From: Gymnopilus junonius
Lineage: Eukaryota; Basidiomycota; Agaricomycetes; Agaricales; Galerinaceae
NCBI GenBank assembly: GCA_015501075.1
Contig: JADNYJ010000034.1
Location: forward strand, 62,001-126,000
Length of the DNA: 64,000 bases
Direction of reading: 5' to 3'
A program made the translations under genes and the position numbers. Positions 25,853 through 36,061 of this stretch are shown here, in pieces (the first letter of the stretch is position 1; each line of letters opens with the position of its first letter). The notes beneath the pieces were generated by a model, which saw only the letters and a list, made by a program, of their open reading frames with translations, did not search any database and had not been told where the DNA came from.

Positions 25853-25959
25853 CTGCTTATGCCCACCACCTGCGAGCCCTTGATGGGCTACACTACATAT
25901 CACAGAAGCACTGCTGGCATGCACTGACAATGGTGCCACTGATGTTGCCCTCACTCTGA

Positions 25960-26375
25960 CTGTGTTGGGCCTCTGCCACATCACAGGTGAGTCCCCACCC
26001 TCTTTCTGTTATCTCCACTGCTAACAGGCCACACAATAGGTTCCTTGGGTCCACTATCTGCCCCCGACACCCTTTTATTCATTTGCGACCTCTGCTGATG
26101 ATGATGACACCTGCGTGTTGACTGCACCAGACCTTTGCCACATCACAAGTAAGTCCCCACCCTCTTTTGGTTGTCTCCACTGCTAACAAGCCCATTCTCA
26201 CAGGCCTTTGATTCCTTGGATCCAGTATCCACCCCCGATGCCCTCTTGTTCACTCTCATCTCCTCTCCTCGACATCTTGCAACCAGGCTGCAGCTGTGCA
26301 CTATCATCGCTGCTTGGCCACCCACATGCACAGTGCATCTGCCACATTATGGGTAAGTTCAATCCCCTTTTCAAA
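25960..26375 (+). repeat. Tandem exon-like repeats with splice-donor sequences
   Basis: Three related units end in a CTGCCACAT- or TTGCCACAT-like segment directly before a donor-like GTGAGT or GTAAGT, at 25,987, 26,149 and 26,353. The first two units also share the next 40-50 nt (TCCCCACCCTCTTT, TCTCCACTGCTAACA) and the following CCCCCGA-containing segment. The spacing is 162 and 204 nt. I do not recognise the encoded peptide. Confidence 0.5.
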
Positions 26376-27100
26376 TGTATACATTTCTGACAATGCCATA
26401 GAGTCATCTACCCCACAGCATCTGTTGCCCTTTGCTATCCCCTGTCTGCATGCTGCCTCCCATATGTTTCCTCTTGTACTTGCCTTCCCAACCCTCATCT
26501 CTTTGCTTGCACATCATGACTGGTATGCCCCTCCCCTTCTGTGTGGTTTCATGATTACCAACACCTTATCCCTGTAGATTTCTGTGTCTGTCTCTCCATC
26601 CACCCTGTAATGTCTTATTGCTTTTAGGAGACATTTTAGTGTAGACTGCTGTTCAGTGTATTTAGCTAGCTACCTAGTAGTACTTTGTTATGTTCTGCCC
26701 TGTATGCTTAGCTACAAAATAAACTTTTTTTATGAATTCTTTTTGGCCTTATAAGTAATTGAAGCAACCAGAAGGAGAAAGAAGTACTACTTGGTGTGCC
26801 TTCTGGAGTGTTCTGGGATGACTGCAGAGTAGTTCAGGTTGACTCAGAGCATTACAGAGAAAGGTTCCTGGGGGACTTGGATCTGTAGCTTCCTGGGATG
26901 CTTTGTAGCACTGGCAGCTCTGAGGTGCTTTCTGATGCTCTGGCATGTGTGTGAGTACTCTGATGGCAACTCAGGGCCAGGACCCTTTTTCCTGATGCAG
27001 TCATATTTAATGTTAATCATTGAGCTTTCAACATGTATAGAAATATGTTTGCAGGTTTAATAATGCCTGAAGTATGTCTGTACTTAATTACTTGAATAGG
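26376..27100. other. No gene recognised
   Basis: CpG-poor sequence with short open frames only. It may contain strongly decayed 5' parts of the next GFPMW copy, but no motif survives that I can defend. Confidence 0.3.
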
Positions 27101-27273
27101 CCTCATATATGCCATGCAGTGCAATGGCCTGCACCACCAAGTGCAGAAGGATGTCATTTTCCCTGAGGCTGTATAATGAATGATATGTTCCAGGGTGATG
27201 GCACATTATCTCGAATTTTGGATTTCATTGCAAGAGCAGTTGTATCTGGCAAAATCAACACTGTTGACAGTAA

Positions 27274-28367
27274 GAGTCAGTTCAGTTGCCAGACTTGAGT
27301 CTGAATCTGAGTATTGATGGCATTCAGAAAGCTCCATCACTACCAAATCAGGTTGGCTCTGTCAAAGCTCCATCATGCAAGATATATTAATTGCTCTGCC
27401 TGATCTTATCATTTCTCTACTCTGCCTATCATACCTCCTTCCACCCAGGAGGACCAGAGACAGCAGCTAATCCTTACTGCAGCATATGTAGTACAAATAG
27501 TCAGTGTAGCTACTACATTATATGCATCTCCCCTCTACTAGACACAAGAATACCATACTTCAAAGTTAACAGGGGAGGAGTGGGTCAATGAATTAATTCA
27601 CAGCCATCCTGATTGCATTTGGGTTGAAGAGGAAGTCAACAAAGGTGGTCTCTTTAGCAGGGGTGCAGATGGCATTCCCAGCTGCCATTCCAGCAGATTA
27701 AAGGGAGGAAAAGGGAGGTTAACATGAACCAAGGATATTTTCTTGTTTATGAAGTCGAGGGCACACAGCAATCACATTAGAGGTTATCTGCAAGGTTTGA
27801 TCAGAGGATCCTATGTCTTCTGATTGGCTTGGGGTGGTGGGGCTTCAACTTACATGGCAATTCCTTAGGAATAATCCAACTTACAGATAACCTCTATTGT
27901 TGCAGTGAGGATGATGAAAGAAATGTGTATCTAGCTGCATCTAATCTTTGTGATGATCTGTGACTACTCAACTCAGCATCCTCATTTGGACTGACAGAAG
28001 TCACTGAATCCCATCAATACTCAGGTCTAGGGAAAAGCATGGGTAACCCATGGGTATCTTGGCACTGTACCCATACCCATCCTGACCCATACCCATAAAC
28101 CCACGGGTTTACCCTTCAAAACAAGACCAAGGACAGCCAAAATGGTTAAAAATTGAGTGAGATATAGCTGAAATATGCAATTTTTGCTAAATCAGCCATA
28201 TCTCACTCAATTCTTATCTGTTTCAGATGTTCTTGGGCTTGTTTTAAAGGTCACAGGTATGGGAATCATGACCCATACCCATACCCCCCAGTACCCATAC
28301 CCGTGACCCATATGGGTATGCTGTACCCATGCTTTTCCCTGCTCGAGTCTGGCAACTGAACTGACTC
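27274..28367. mobile_element. Non-autonomous TIR element, TAA target duplication
   Basis: The terminal inverted repeats begin GAGTCAGTTCAGTTGCCAGA on the left and match the complement on the right over about 23 nt. TAA flanks both sides (27,271-27,273 and 28,368-28,370). A TAA or TTA 3-bp duplication is typical of PIF/Harbinger elements, so that is the likely superfamily. No transposase is encoded. It is inserted in copy A4 and contains at least one further foldback element (28,029-28,340). Confidence 0.75.
28029..28340. mobile_element. Nested foldback (MITE-like) element
   Basis: The ends AGGGAAAAGCATGGGTA and its complement lie at 28,029-28,045 and 28,324-28,340. The inside is also palindromic, with TGAGTGAGATAT and its complement around the centre and repeated ACCCATACCCAT stretches. 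It encodes nothing. No clear target duplication was found. Confidence 0.7.
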
Positions 28368-28929
28368 TAAGTTATATTACCATTGATCTGTTGACTGGAC
28401 CTGATGAAGAAATCTGCAGCACTTGTGAGATTAATACCAAAGACATCTGACCCTTCTCTGTCTCCTGAAACTGGCTTTTTCAGGGGCCTCATGGTGGCAT
28501 ACACTGAATGGCAAGTTCAGAACCAGGTCATACACCAAGCAAAGAAGATATTGAGGTCATCTTAAGCTAGATTGTATGGCTATTTAGTCATCTTTGCTCA
28601 TGAAAATGGGGAAATTACAGTCCTGCTCTGATAATATACTCACTATTGTACTGTGATCAGAATAAATGTAGGTTCATGCCCAGAAATTGGTCAGAGCAGG
28701 GCTAATGGGATAGCATATGTTTACATACTTCGAACCAAATGAAGTACAAGAACAGGACAAGCCATTGCTATAACAGTGCCAGTGGACCTGTGGAAGAAAA
28801 AAAAATACCACCATGACTACTGCTCTTTGTTTTCTTTGACACCTCAGCATTCTTAATGAGCAATGACCAAGCAGGCTATGCATTCAATTAACATAAAAGC
28901 AAAGATTTTGACAAGTGGGGCTCTGATGG

Positions 28930-30181
28930 ACAGGTGTCAAAATTCTGACAGGGTTCCAGAATAAGTCCATATCACTAGCTAATCACATTCTCTTTGCCTG
29001 AACTCATAATGAATGCTTAGTAGTGATCTTCTGTTTACTATGAGAGCTCATGAAGGCAGTATTATCATCCTACCTGATGGAGCCTCATGTGAAGACATTG
29101 TTTCAACCTCCCACCTCCTACAGGCTCCTACCATACATGTGGAAACATGCTCTCAGATGGTACCTCTTTATCAATGAAGGTGGAATGAATGAACCCCATC
29201 CAAATGGAACATTATATCTAATAACAGGATGTAATTGAGCCTAGAACTGGGCCATTGCTATTACTCTGCAAGAAGTCAAAAAAACAGGTTGAACCACCAA
29301 ATTACACTGTCAGGAGGTGAAGAAATGGCCTTGGGATGAAAATGATGGCACATTCAACTAGAAATGCTGATGAAGTCCCACAAATTGGAAGTTGCCCAAT
29401 CTTTATTTGCAGTATGCGCATTGTTATTGACATGTGTTCTTGGACTAAACATATCCTCAAAAATGAACCACTGCAATATGTACCACATTTAATCTTCTTT
29501 GTATCATTCTAGGCCTTTGAGCAGAACTGGCAACTATCAACTAACATTGGAGAGGTTATCCAGAGAGCTCTTGGCCTGTTATCACAAAGGCAAGGTCATT
29601 TTACTTGGCAAGCCCATTTCCAAAGTAACATATCCCCCAGATCATCTTCCACCCTTTGAGCATAATCTGCTGGTCTATTAAACCATGTGAACAGTCACAG
29701 CTATTGCAGTTGCTGAAGACTCCATGTGGCCCTTGGTTTCGAATAAGGTAAGTAATGATTTGTGCTCTTTCTTTCTGACAATTCATTGGCTGCCTTAGCC
29801 ACATGATGGGACACTTGGGGAGATTGCCAATCACATCACAAAGGTGCTCAAGGCATGCACAATTGAGACACACAATGGTAAGCTTGCACTCCCGATTGCA
29901 AAGGCTACCTAACCTTCATCTATTTCTAGGACTTGTGATGTTGAAACTGAAAAGTGACTGTTCAACAGTGAGTACTGCCATTGTACTTGGACCAAGTGAC
30001 TCATAACTTTTCAACTCATAACTTTTATCAGGATCACAATCCCAACACCCAGATGATCTTCCATGATTATGATCAAATAAAGGACATGCTAAGAAGTCGT
30101 AGGCATCAAAACGAGATAATGCACAAAGTCTCTAAGGACCTTCCGGGACCCGACTATAAAGAGATACCAATACCTAACTAA
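28930..30181 (+). pseudogene. GFPMW family, subfamily A, copy A5 (decayed)
   Basis: The second block begins near 29,040 (GSIIILPDGASCEDIVSTSH), shifts frame, then reads LPYMWKHALRWYLFINEGG and PHPNGTLYLITGCN followed by TGA at 29,237. Many stops follow. The 3' end is clear: 30,070-30,181 reads RSRRHQNEIMHKVSKDLPG, then PDYKEIPIPN and stop, the same ending as A6 (GPDYQEIPIPN at 37,590-37,622). At homologous sites A6 has CG where A5 has TG or CA (ATGCGATCGAG against ATGTAATTGAG). The first block was not found. Confidence 0.75.
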
Positions 30182-31029
30182 TATCTTCATTGTTCCTTCT
30201 ATCACGCAATTGATTTGCATTTATCTACTGTTGCAGCATCTCTGGCTTGACCTTTAAGGTTTATCATTAAGCTTGAGCAAGTAATTCTAGTTCTTTGGTC
30301 ATTGGCTTCTTCATAATGTGCAGAGCGATTCCATCTTTCCTGGCACCTTCGTTTATGCATGAAAATTGCCATTGACATGCTTCCGGGGTCTGACTGTCAA
30401 GAAATACCAGTACATACCTAACTAATGCATTTATTTTATTTTGAATTTCGCGGCTCCAATCTAATGTCCTATTCTTTGGTATGTTTTTCGACTACATGTA
30501 CCTTCAGGAAGCTGTGTGCCTAAAATTTGTTTCACACTTGACTGCCTCGGTTCTGCCAGTATTATTACCAGCAAGGCCACTAGTAGTATGGCACATCAAT
30601 TGATCTGATTTGCTCGTTAGTTCACGCCTATCCATCCAGGAGCAAATGACTGAGAATATCCTACTAGACAGACTCAATGGCTATATTTTGACAGTCTGTA
30701 GAATGACCCGATGGGATTTAACAATCCTTCGCTTAAATTTGCCTGCTACGGAATATTCAACCCCCGCGGCGCCTCTCCTATTGAGCCCAATTGATCATCC
30801 CGACAGTAAATAATCCCATACAGCCCGTTGATAATCAAGACTCAGATTGCCGAAGCTGAGCGGGGCGCACTTACTAGTTAGAGATACCTGCAGCCCATGA
30901 GGGTAATCACCCCATGTCGCCGAGCATGAATATTAAACAGTTTATGTTACCACTACAAGAAATATTTTTGAAGTACACTTTATCATTTATTCAGTCCTTA
31001 CTTAGATAGATCGACTTAAATAATAAGCA
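30182..31029. other. No gene recognised; composition boundary
   Basis: CpG becomes frequent within this stretch after being nearly absent to the left. A second, weaker copy of the A5 3' end occurs at about 30,360-30,430 (CTTCCGGGGTCTGACTGTCA, AGAAATACCAGTACATACC). Nothing else was recognised. Confidence 0.5.
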
Positions 31030-32661
31030 CTAGCTAACGACGACGCGAAAAGCTGGCCAGTGATAGGATAGACATCGCGCTGAACTTAGCTTCGACAGTG
31101 AGAACCTCGTTACGGTGCTATGAGGTCGAGGGCCGCGAGAGCGTCCCAACTCGCGGGGTTGACGCCCATACCAAATTGACGAGACCTCAATCGCAACACT
31201 GCGACCTTCCCCAGAATCAATGCCGTCCACCATGTCTGGCTTAGATGACCCGCGGTCAACATGGATTAAGTCGGCACTATCCCAGTGGTAAATCTTGGTA
31301 GTCCTTTCCCCCTGCTTCAAATTTGCATGCAGACCGGGCTTATACTTTTTACCGACCAATGCTGCAGACGCCCATGTATTTGCTCGGTAGCAGACCTCCA
31401 CCAACATCAATGAGCCATTGGGAAGGGGCCCATTATCTCCCACCAAATCCCGATACCAGCTTTCAGTTTGATGATTGATGTACAGTCGTATATCCTTCTG
31501 ATAGTCTATATTGAAGAAATGTTTTTGCAATCCTTCCGGCGTGATTAATATGGCGCATCCAGGAGTTGGTAGTCTTCGAACTGGCTCAGACCTGAAACTA
31601 TAGACACAATCCCTAGAAATCGAAGTCAGTTGACAGATGTCCAATAGCGAAAGGACTGACCCTTTCTCCTCCTCCCTACAGCGTTTAAATTCTTCTGACG
31701 TATGGTACTCCTTGTCCAACCGATTTATATCTGTGTACTGATCCCGTAATTCTCTCTTAAATGGCTGAAAGTAGGTAGGTGGGCTATAGTGCATTTGTCG
31801 ATTCTTTTTCTTTGTCATGAAAATGTTGAACAGAGTTCGGAACCCTCCTTCGCGCGTAAAATAACCGACATCGCCTAATTGGACGTGATTTTTCTGCAAC
31901 TTTTTGTCTAGACGCAAATTCGGAGATGTGTTCCAAAGCCGTATGACAGTCGTGTCTTTGGAGTACCAGTCGTTCGACCCTACATCTGCCAGCATGTATG
32001 CTCTGACATGCGTCGGAGTACCATGTGGCAAAGGCACGTCCTAGAGAGTGTTTCTAATTTGTCAATCCTTTGTCATATATGCGATCACACGATATTTTAC
32101 CTTCAACACTACCGGAGTAGTATAGACGCGGCGTTCGGGATCTTTGATGAAAATGAGTTTCGGTGGATAGTGAAAAATAGTCGCTGTAAATACCATCAGC
32201 TTTCCAAGGTGGACAGTCAAATGAACGTTCAGATTCTGTGGGGGATGCTGGAGGTGTATCCAAGGAGTCACCCTCGAAGTTTAATACAGTTGGACTCATC
32301 GATTCGCTGACTTCCTATGAAATGTCAGTATAGTAAGACAGTGACCTAAAGTGTATACGTACGGAATTCCTGGGAGATGCACCGCCTTGATCGATTAAGA
32401 GTTCGCCGGATGCTTGAGGCCATATCTCTCTGCTTCGTCGTGGTCTACACGATTCTGCAGGTGGTGTTAGCATGACTGGGTATCAAATATGGGTTCTACA
32501 AATGTAGTACCGGATCCCGATCTCAAGTTGACGATGAGCTGCTTTCTGTTGTCGTTTACTATGACTCGCTGAACCCCTGCACTATCTTCGTTATCATCTG
32601 TCGGAGGTTGATAATCACTTCTGGATAGAGATGGTCTGTTTTGGCTGCACGAGGTTCGCAT
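31030..32661 (-). CDS. GFPMW family, subfamily B, copy B3 (probably intact)
   Basis: Unknown function. A likely disordered N-terminus lies at 32,661-32,467 and 32,299-32,054 (Ser/Asp/Pro-rich, PTVLNFEGDSLDTPPASP). The main exon, 32,037-31,030, has VQLGDVGYFTREGGFRTLFN (first block) and, after a charged linker, GCAILITPEGL, ESWYRDLVGDNGPLPNGSL, VEVCYRANTWASAAL and VAIEVSSIWYG (second block). An intron of about 48 nt may lie near 31,610-31,660 (GTCAGT..TAG). No stop or frameshift interrupts the domain, unlike B1 and B2. It is divergent from A6, with about 700 bp between them. The 5' end and exact splice sites are approximate. CpG content is normal. Confidence 0.6.
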
Positions 32662-34277
32662 GGGCCCTCAATTTGTAAAACATTCAAGCAAATATCACAG
32701 TTTAGCTTACTTGGGATGAGAATCAGTTTCTAAAGTCGGGTAAAAAGGCAAGTCATGTCAGAAAAAGATGGAAATATAGAGAAAGCCGACTTCACCACTA
32801 GAGAGATGGTCTGCTTGGTGAGGCCCGTCAGCCTGATGCTCGAAGGACTGATATTGGGAGGGTGCGCCAAAGGTGCTTGAATGGTTCATTTGCTGGAGGA
32901 CGAAGTTAGATAGTGAAAAATCTTATAAAAGAGGCGCGGCCTCTCGATATGCCACTTTCAAGCTGTCAACGCTTTGTGATTCTTCGCACAGAAGCGATCT
33001 ATTTTTAGGCAGACCACAAAGTCGCGAACCACAAGCTATTCATTGTTCAAATGTTGACAGCCAGCAACGAACAAAATGTAGAGACGAATGGAGTAAATCA
33101 CTTTTCATCATCTTACGATCAGATCTAAAGATTTGACAGGTGAAGCTTCAAGCTTGTGCAGTGGGAATCCGGTGATTCCCGCCAAAAATACACGACAGTG
33201 CTGAGGCTTGACCTAGAGCGCGCCTTGTCCTTCCACTCTTTGAACAGCCGGAAGCCATTCCGGGACTTTCAGCGTACTGGGAACAAAGAATATGGTAAGT
33301 CTGAGTGACCATTTTCAAATCAGTGCCGCTACTAACTGCAGGAGGTGGTGCAATCATAGGCTGATGCTGACGACAATGCACGAAGTGCTGAACATGAGCA
33401 AGATAGCGCGGATGAACATTCTGTGACTGCTTTATCTCAGCATGGCAAGTGTAGGGATAAGTCATTTTACTGTATATCTGATGCGTTGAGCAGGTTCTTT
33501 CACTACCAACCCCTACCGTTCTCTCCTATCAAATACCACATTTCCTCGGTGCCACCCAATTTACACCCCGAGGGGCGGAACGGAGTCGTTCGTACGTTCC
33601 ATGTTTACCTTGGGTCATGGTTTTCCTATGTGGGAACCGAGCGGAAATTTGGCTCGTTCAGAAATTCACTTGAAGGAAGGAATCCGAATTGGCGATATGG
33701 GGCTTGTAACCAAAGAAGGCGGTTTCACTCTTTTTTTCAACATATTTCTCTCCAAGACGGATCCGTATCAGAGGCGATGCCCACCTGAACACGAACCCTT
33801 ACTTCCGGCCATAGATCCATCAGAAGTAATCATTGATACGACCCAATTTCCTCGACCAAGCATCCTCACGAGTAACGGAATTCTCGTTTCACACCTTTCT
33901 GATTCCCCACTGTACGTTCTTGTATTCAAAATTACAACTCACTTCTAATTATGGGGACTAGTGATGTTACATTCACCATAAGAGCACGTGAAGGAGGGAT
34001 CATTGTCTTGCCAGATGGTGCTTCACGCGAAAACCTTTCATCAACATCAGAAGAAATACACCCTCCCCTTTCGGCACTTTTGATACTTTCACAAGTGCTG
34101 AAAAGTGAGAAAGGGGAAAAGGACCTGGTCCTTTCAAGAATTACCTCGCGAATCCTTGCAAAACTATTAAAAGGGCAAAAGGACCGAAAAGCTTCAGTAT
34201 ATCATTAGCCACAAATGTACCACTCCTGCTCGCAAAAGCGATTGGAAATAGATACAATCAGTAATATATGAACCTTA

Positions 34278-34915
34278 TTAAGCATTAATAGTGGTCTCGT
34301 TACTGTCCTCGGTCATATCCACGGCATCCTGAGCCTCAGCGTCGTCCTCGATCTCGAAATCAGACTCGACCACCTCAGCCTTTGCGGTAGCATCAGCTGG
34401 GGCAGCGTCATCGCCAGACGACGACCTCGACCGCTTTTTACCTTTCATGACAGCAAACGCATGCGCAGCTATCATGATTTCCTTCCACTGCTTGTCCGAC
34501 AGCTTCTTAACAACCCGCTCAATGTCCCTCGTTGGCGTGGGTCCTTGAATCGTGTATGGTGGGATCGTATCGGGGGCTTTGGATGCATCGCGCATCTCGC
34601 TGTCACCCCAGTTGTCGCCGGAAAAGTCACTGAATGGGCGCGCCGGGCAAGTGTAACTGCCTGAGCTCCAACGCGCTATCGCCCTATATGCCTGAGAGGA
34701 ATCAGACCTGAGAACTCACATGACAAGGAAGTCAACAAATCGAGCACTCACTGATTGGATAGCCATGATAAGCGCACCAGTGGGTCGCGTTTCCTCCTTG
34801 AGATGGGTTGGAAGAATGTTAATACGTCCAAGATGGTGGCCTAGAGCACAAGCTATGACGGGGTGGCAGAATATGTTCTGAAATGTGGAATAAGTGACAA
34901 TAAAGAACAACTATC
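34278..34915 (-). CDS. Unrecognised protein with acidic C-terminus, inside TIR element
   Basis: At least two exons. The upstream exon near 34,890-34,755 reads NIFCHPVIACALGHHLGRIN and LKEETRPTGALIMAIQS. The next (34,690-34,278) has AIARWSSGSYTCPARPFS, WGDSEMRDASKAP, a segment with KLSDKQWKEIMIAAHAFAVM, a basic patch (KGKKRSRSSSG) and an acidic tail ending TINA. The ALIMAIQ..RAIxRWxSG pattern reminds me of a domain of unknown function expanded in Agaricomycetes (DUF6532-like), but I cannot confirm that. The 5' end is not defined. It is carried by the element at 34,048-36,485 together with the next gene. Confidence 0.45.
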
Positions 34916-35044
34916 CAGTCACGGTTTTGACCACAGCAAGGCATTAGATTCCTTCAAAACTTTCTACGTAAATAAGTATGCAGATCACCACACTCACGAA
35001 ATTGCATTTTAATTTGAAAAAGTTTCGTATTGATGCATAACCTA

Positions 35045-36061
35045 CTACAGACTTAGAGTATACACATATGCCCTCGCATATCGTAGACGAGCTTCTATGA
35101 GATTTTCCTCTGCTCGTAAGAGAATTTTCCCTGCCAATTCCAGCTCCTCTTCTGCTTCAGCATGACTGAGACTTGGCTGGGAATCAATGCTATCCTCATC
35201 GTCTTCAGCCGCAGATGCTTGAGGCGACGACTCGGAGAAAGGCAGCCACTGTGAAACTGGAGTCCACTGGAGTCGCGGTGCGGGCCTCCCATCCGAAACC
35301 ACAAAGCGCGAAGGAGCTGACAACACATCACGCGAGAGATTTGGAGTCCACATGGCCATGGGTTGACCTGCCGATGTTTTGAGGGCTGCGTACTTTGAGG
35401 AGGGTGTTGGCGTTGAGGGACGAGTTGGGAGGATAGTACATGGGTGGGTGAGGTAGATGGATCTTGACGAGCAGGGCTGGCACTTGCTGAAACCGCCTGG
35501 AAAAGTATGAAATTTCATAAATATCGAAGACCAATAAGACGCACAATCTTTTCATTTAAGTATTTGACTATGGCTTCTCCTCGGTGCACTGCCTCCTTCG
35601 CGTCCTGCCTGTCACACCACTGACTATCGAATGTCGACATTTGTGATTCATCTTGAACCTGATCTGTGAAGTGACCAGCAATGTATTGGGCCATGAACTC
35701 GGCTTCATCATACAAGGGGTGGGCTTCGAGATCCTTCAGTGTGCAAGGATTGTTGTCTGATTTGACTGACAGTTCACGGAGTCTCTTGGTGCGAAGTGTT
35801 GTAGACTCTAAAAGCTATAGGTTGCTAAGATGCTTGTAATGTCAATGAAAGCACAAAAACTCACCGCGTTTTTGGATACTTCAACTTCTTCCTCTTTGAC
35901 AGTCTCAAGCGCGCTCTGGCCGTGAGCACGATCACGATGCACTGTTGCGTTGGCCATCTCGGGAGGTGTATTAAGTGCCAGTGCGGGTGGAGCCTGAGGA
36001 CTGGCACTCCATATCTGATGGGCAAATACAGGTCAACATGAAATTTTCTCGAGCAAGGCAT
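35045..36061 (-). CDS. Unrecognised multi-exon protein, inside TIR element
   Basis: The exons read, in order: about 36,010-35,865 (NTPPEMANATVHRDRAHG, ending EEEVEVSKNA at a GTGAGT donor), about 35,815-35,550 (LRELSVKSDNNPCTLKDLE, AEFMAQYIAGHFTDQVQDES, KEAVHRGEAIVKYLNEKI), then 35,500-35,045 (PSRFVVSDGRPAPRLQWTPV, EDDEDSIDSQPSLSHAE, a C-terminal helix around ELELAGKILLRAEENLIEAR). The protein is charged, partly helical and without any domain I know. It lies upstream of the other minus-strand gene in the same element, so both may be cargo. Confidence 0.45.

Larger units (their letters stand above)
27170..28570 (+). pseudogene. GFPMW family, subfamily A, copy A4 (3' remnant, split by a TIR element)
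   Basis: Before the insertion, 27,190-27,270 reads GDGTLSRILDFIARAVVSGK, which matches the 3' region of A3 (GHSTLPEILKLVIAAIM at 18,160) and of A6 (DGTLDETVRHIVGLLE at 37,255). After the insertion, 28,430-28,560 continues with the segment matching GLIKDLLAKYIDW of A3 (here GLMVAYTEWQVQNQV). The two halves flank a 1,094-bp element with a TAA duplication, so they were one gene. The 5' blocks are not recognisable. Confidence 0.6.

Noticed and set aside
25667..25984. Open frame with repeated Gly/Glu/Arg/Lys units on the minus strand
   Set aside because: It is only the translation of the 13-bp minisatellite; no start context, domain or splice pattern.
7500..30200. Classical RIP as cause of the transitions
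   Set aside because: In the gypsy frame no TAA or TAG stops arise from CAA or CAG codons, as CpA-directed RIP would produce; changes are of CpG type. A few TAG stops in the hAT gene keep this from being absolute.
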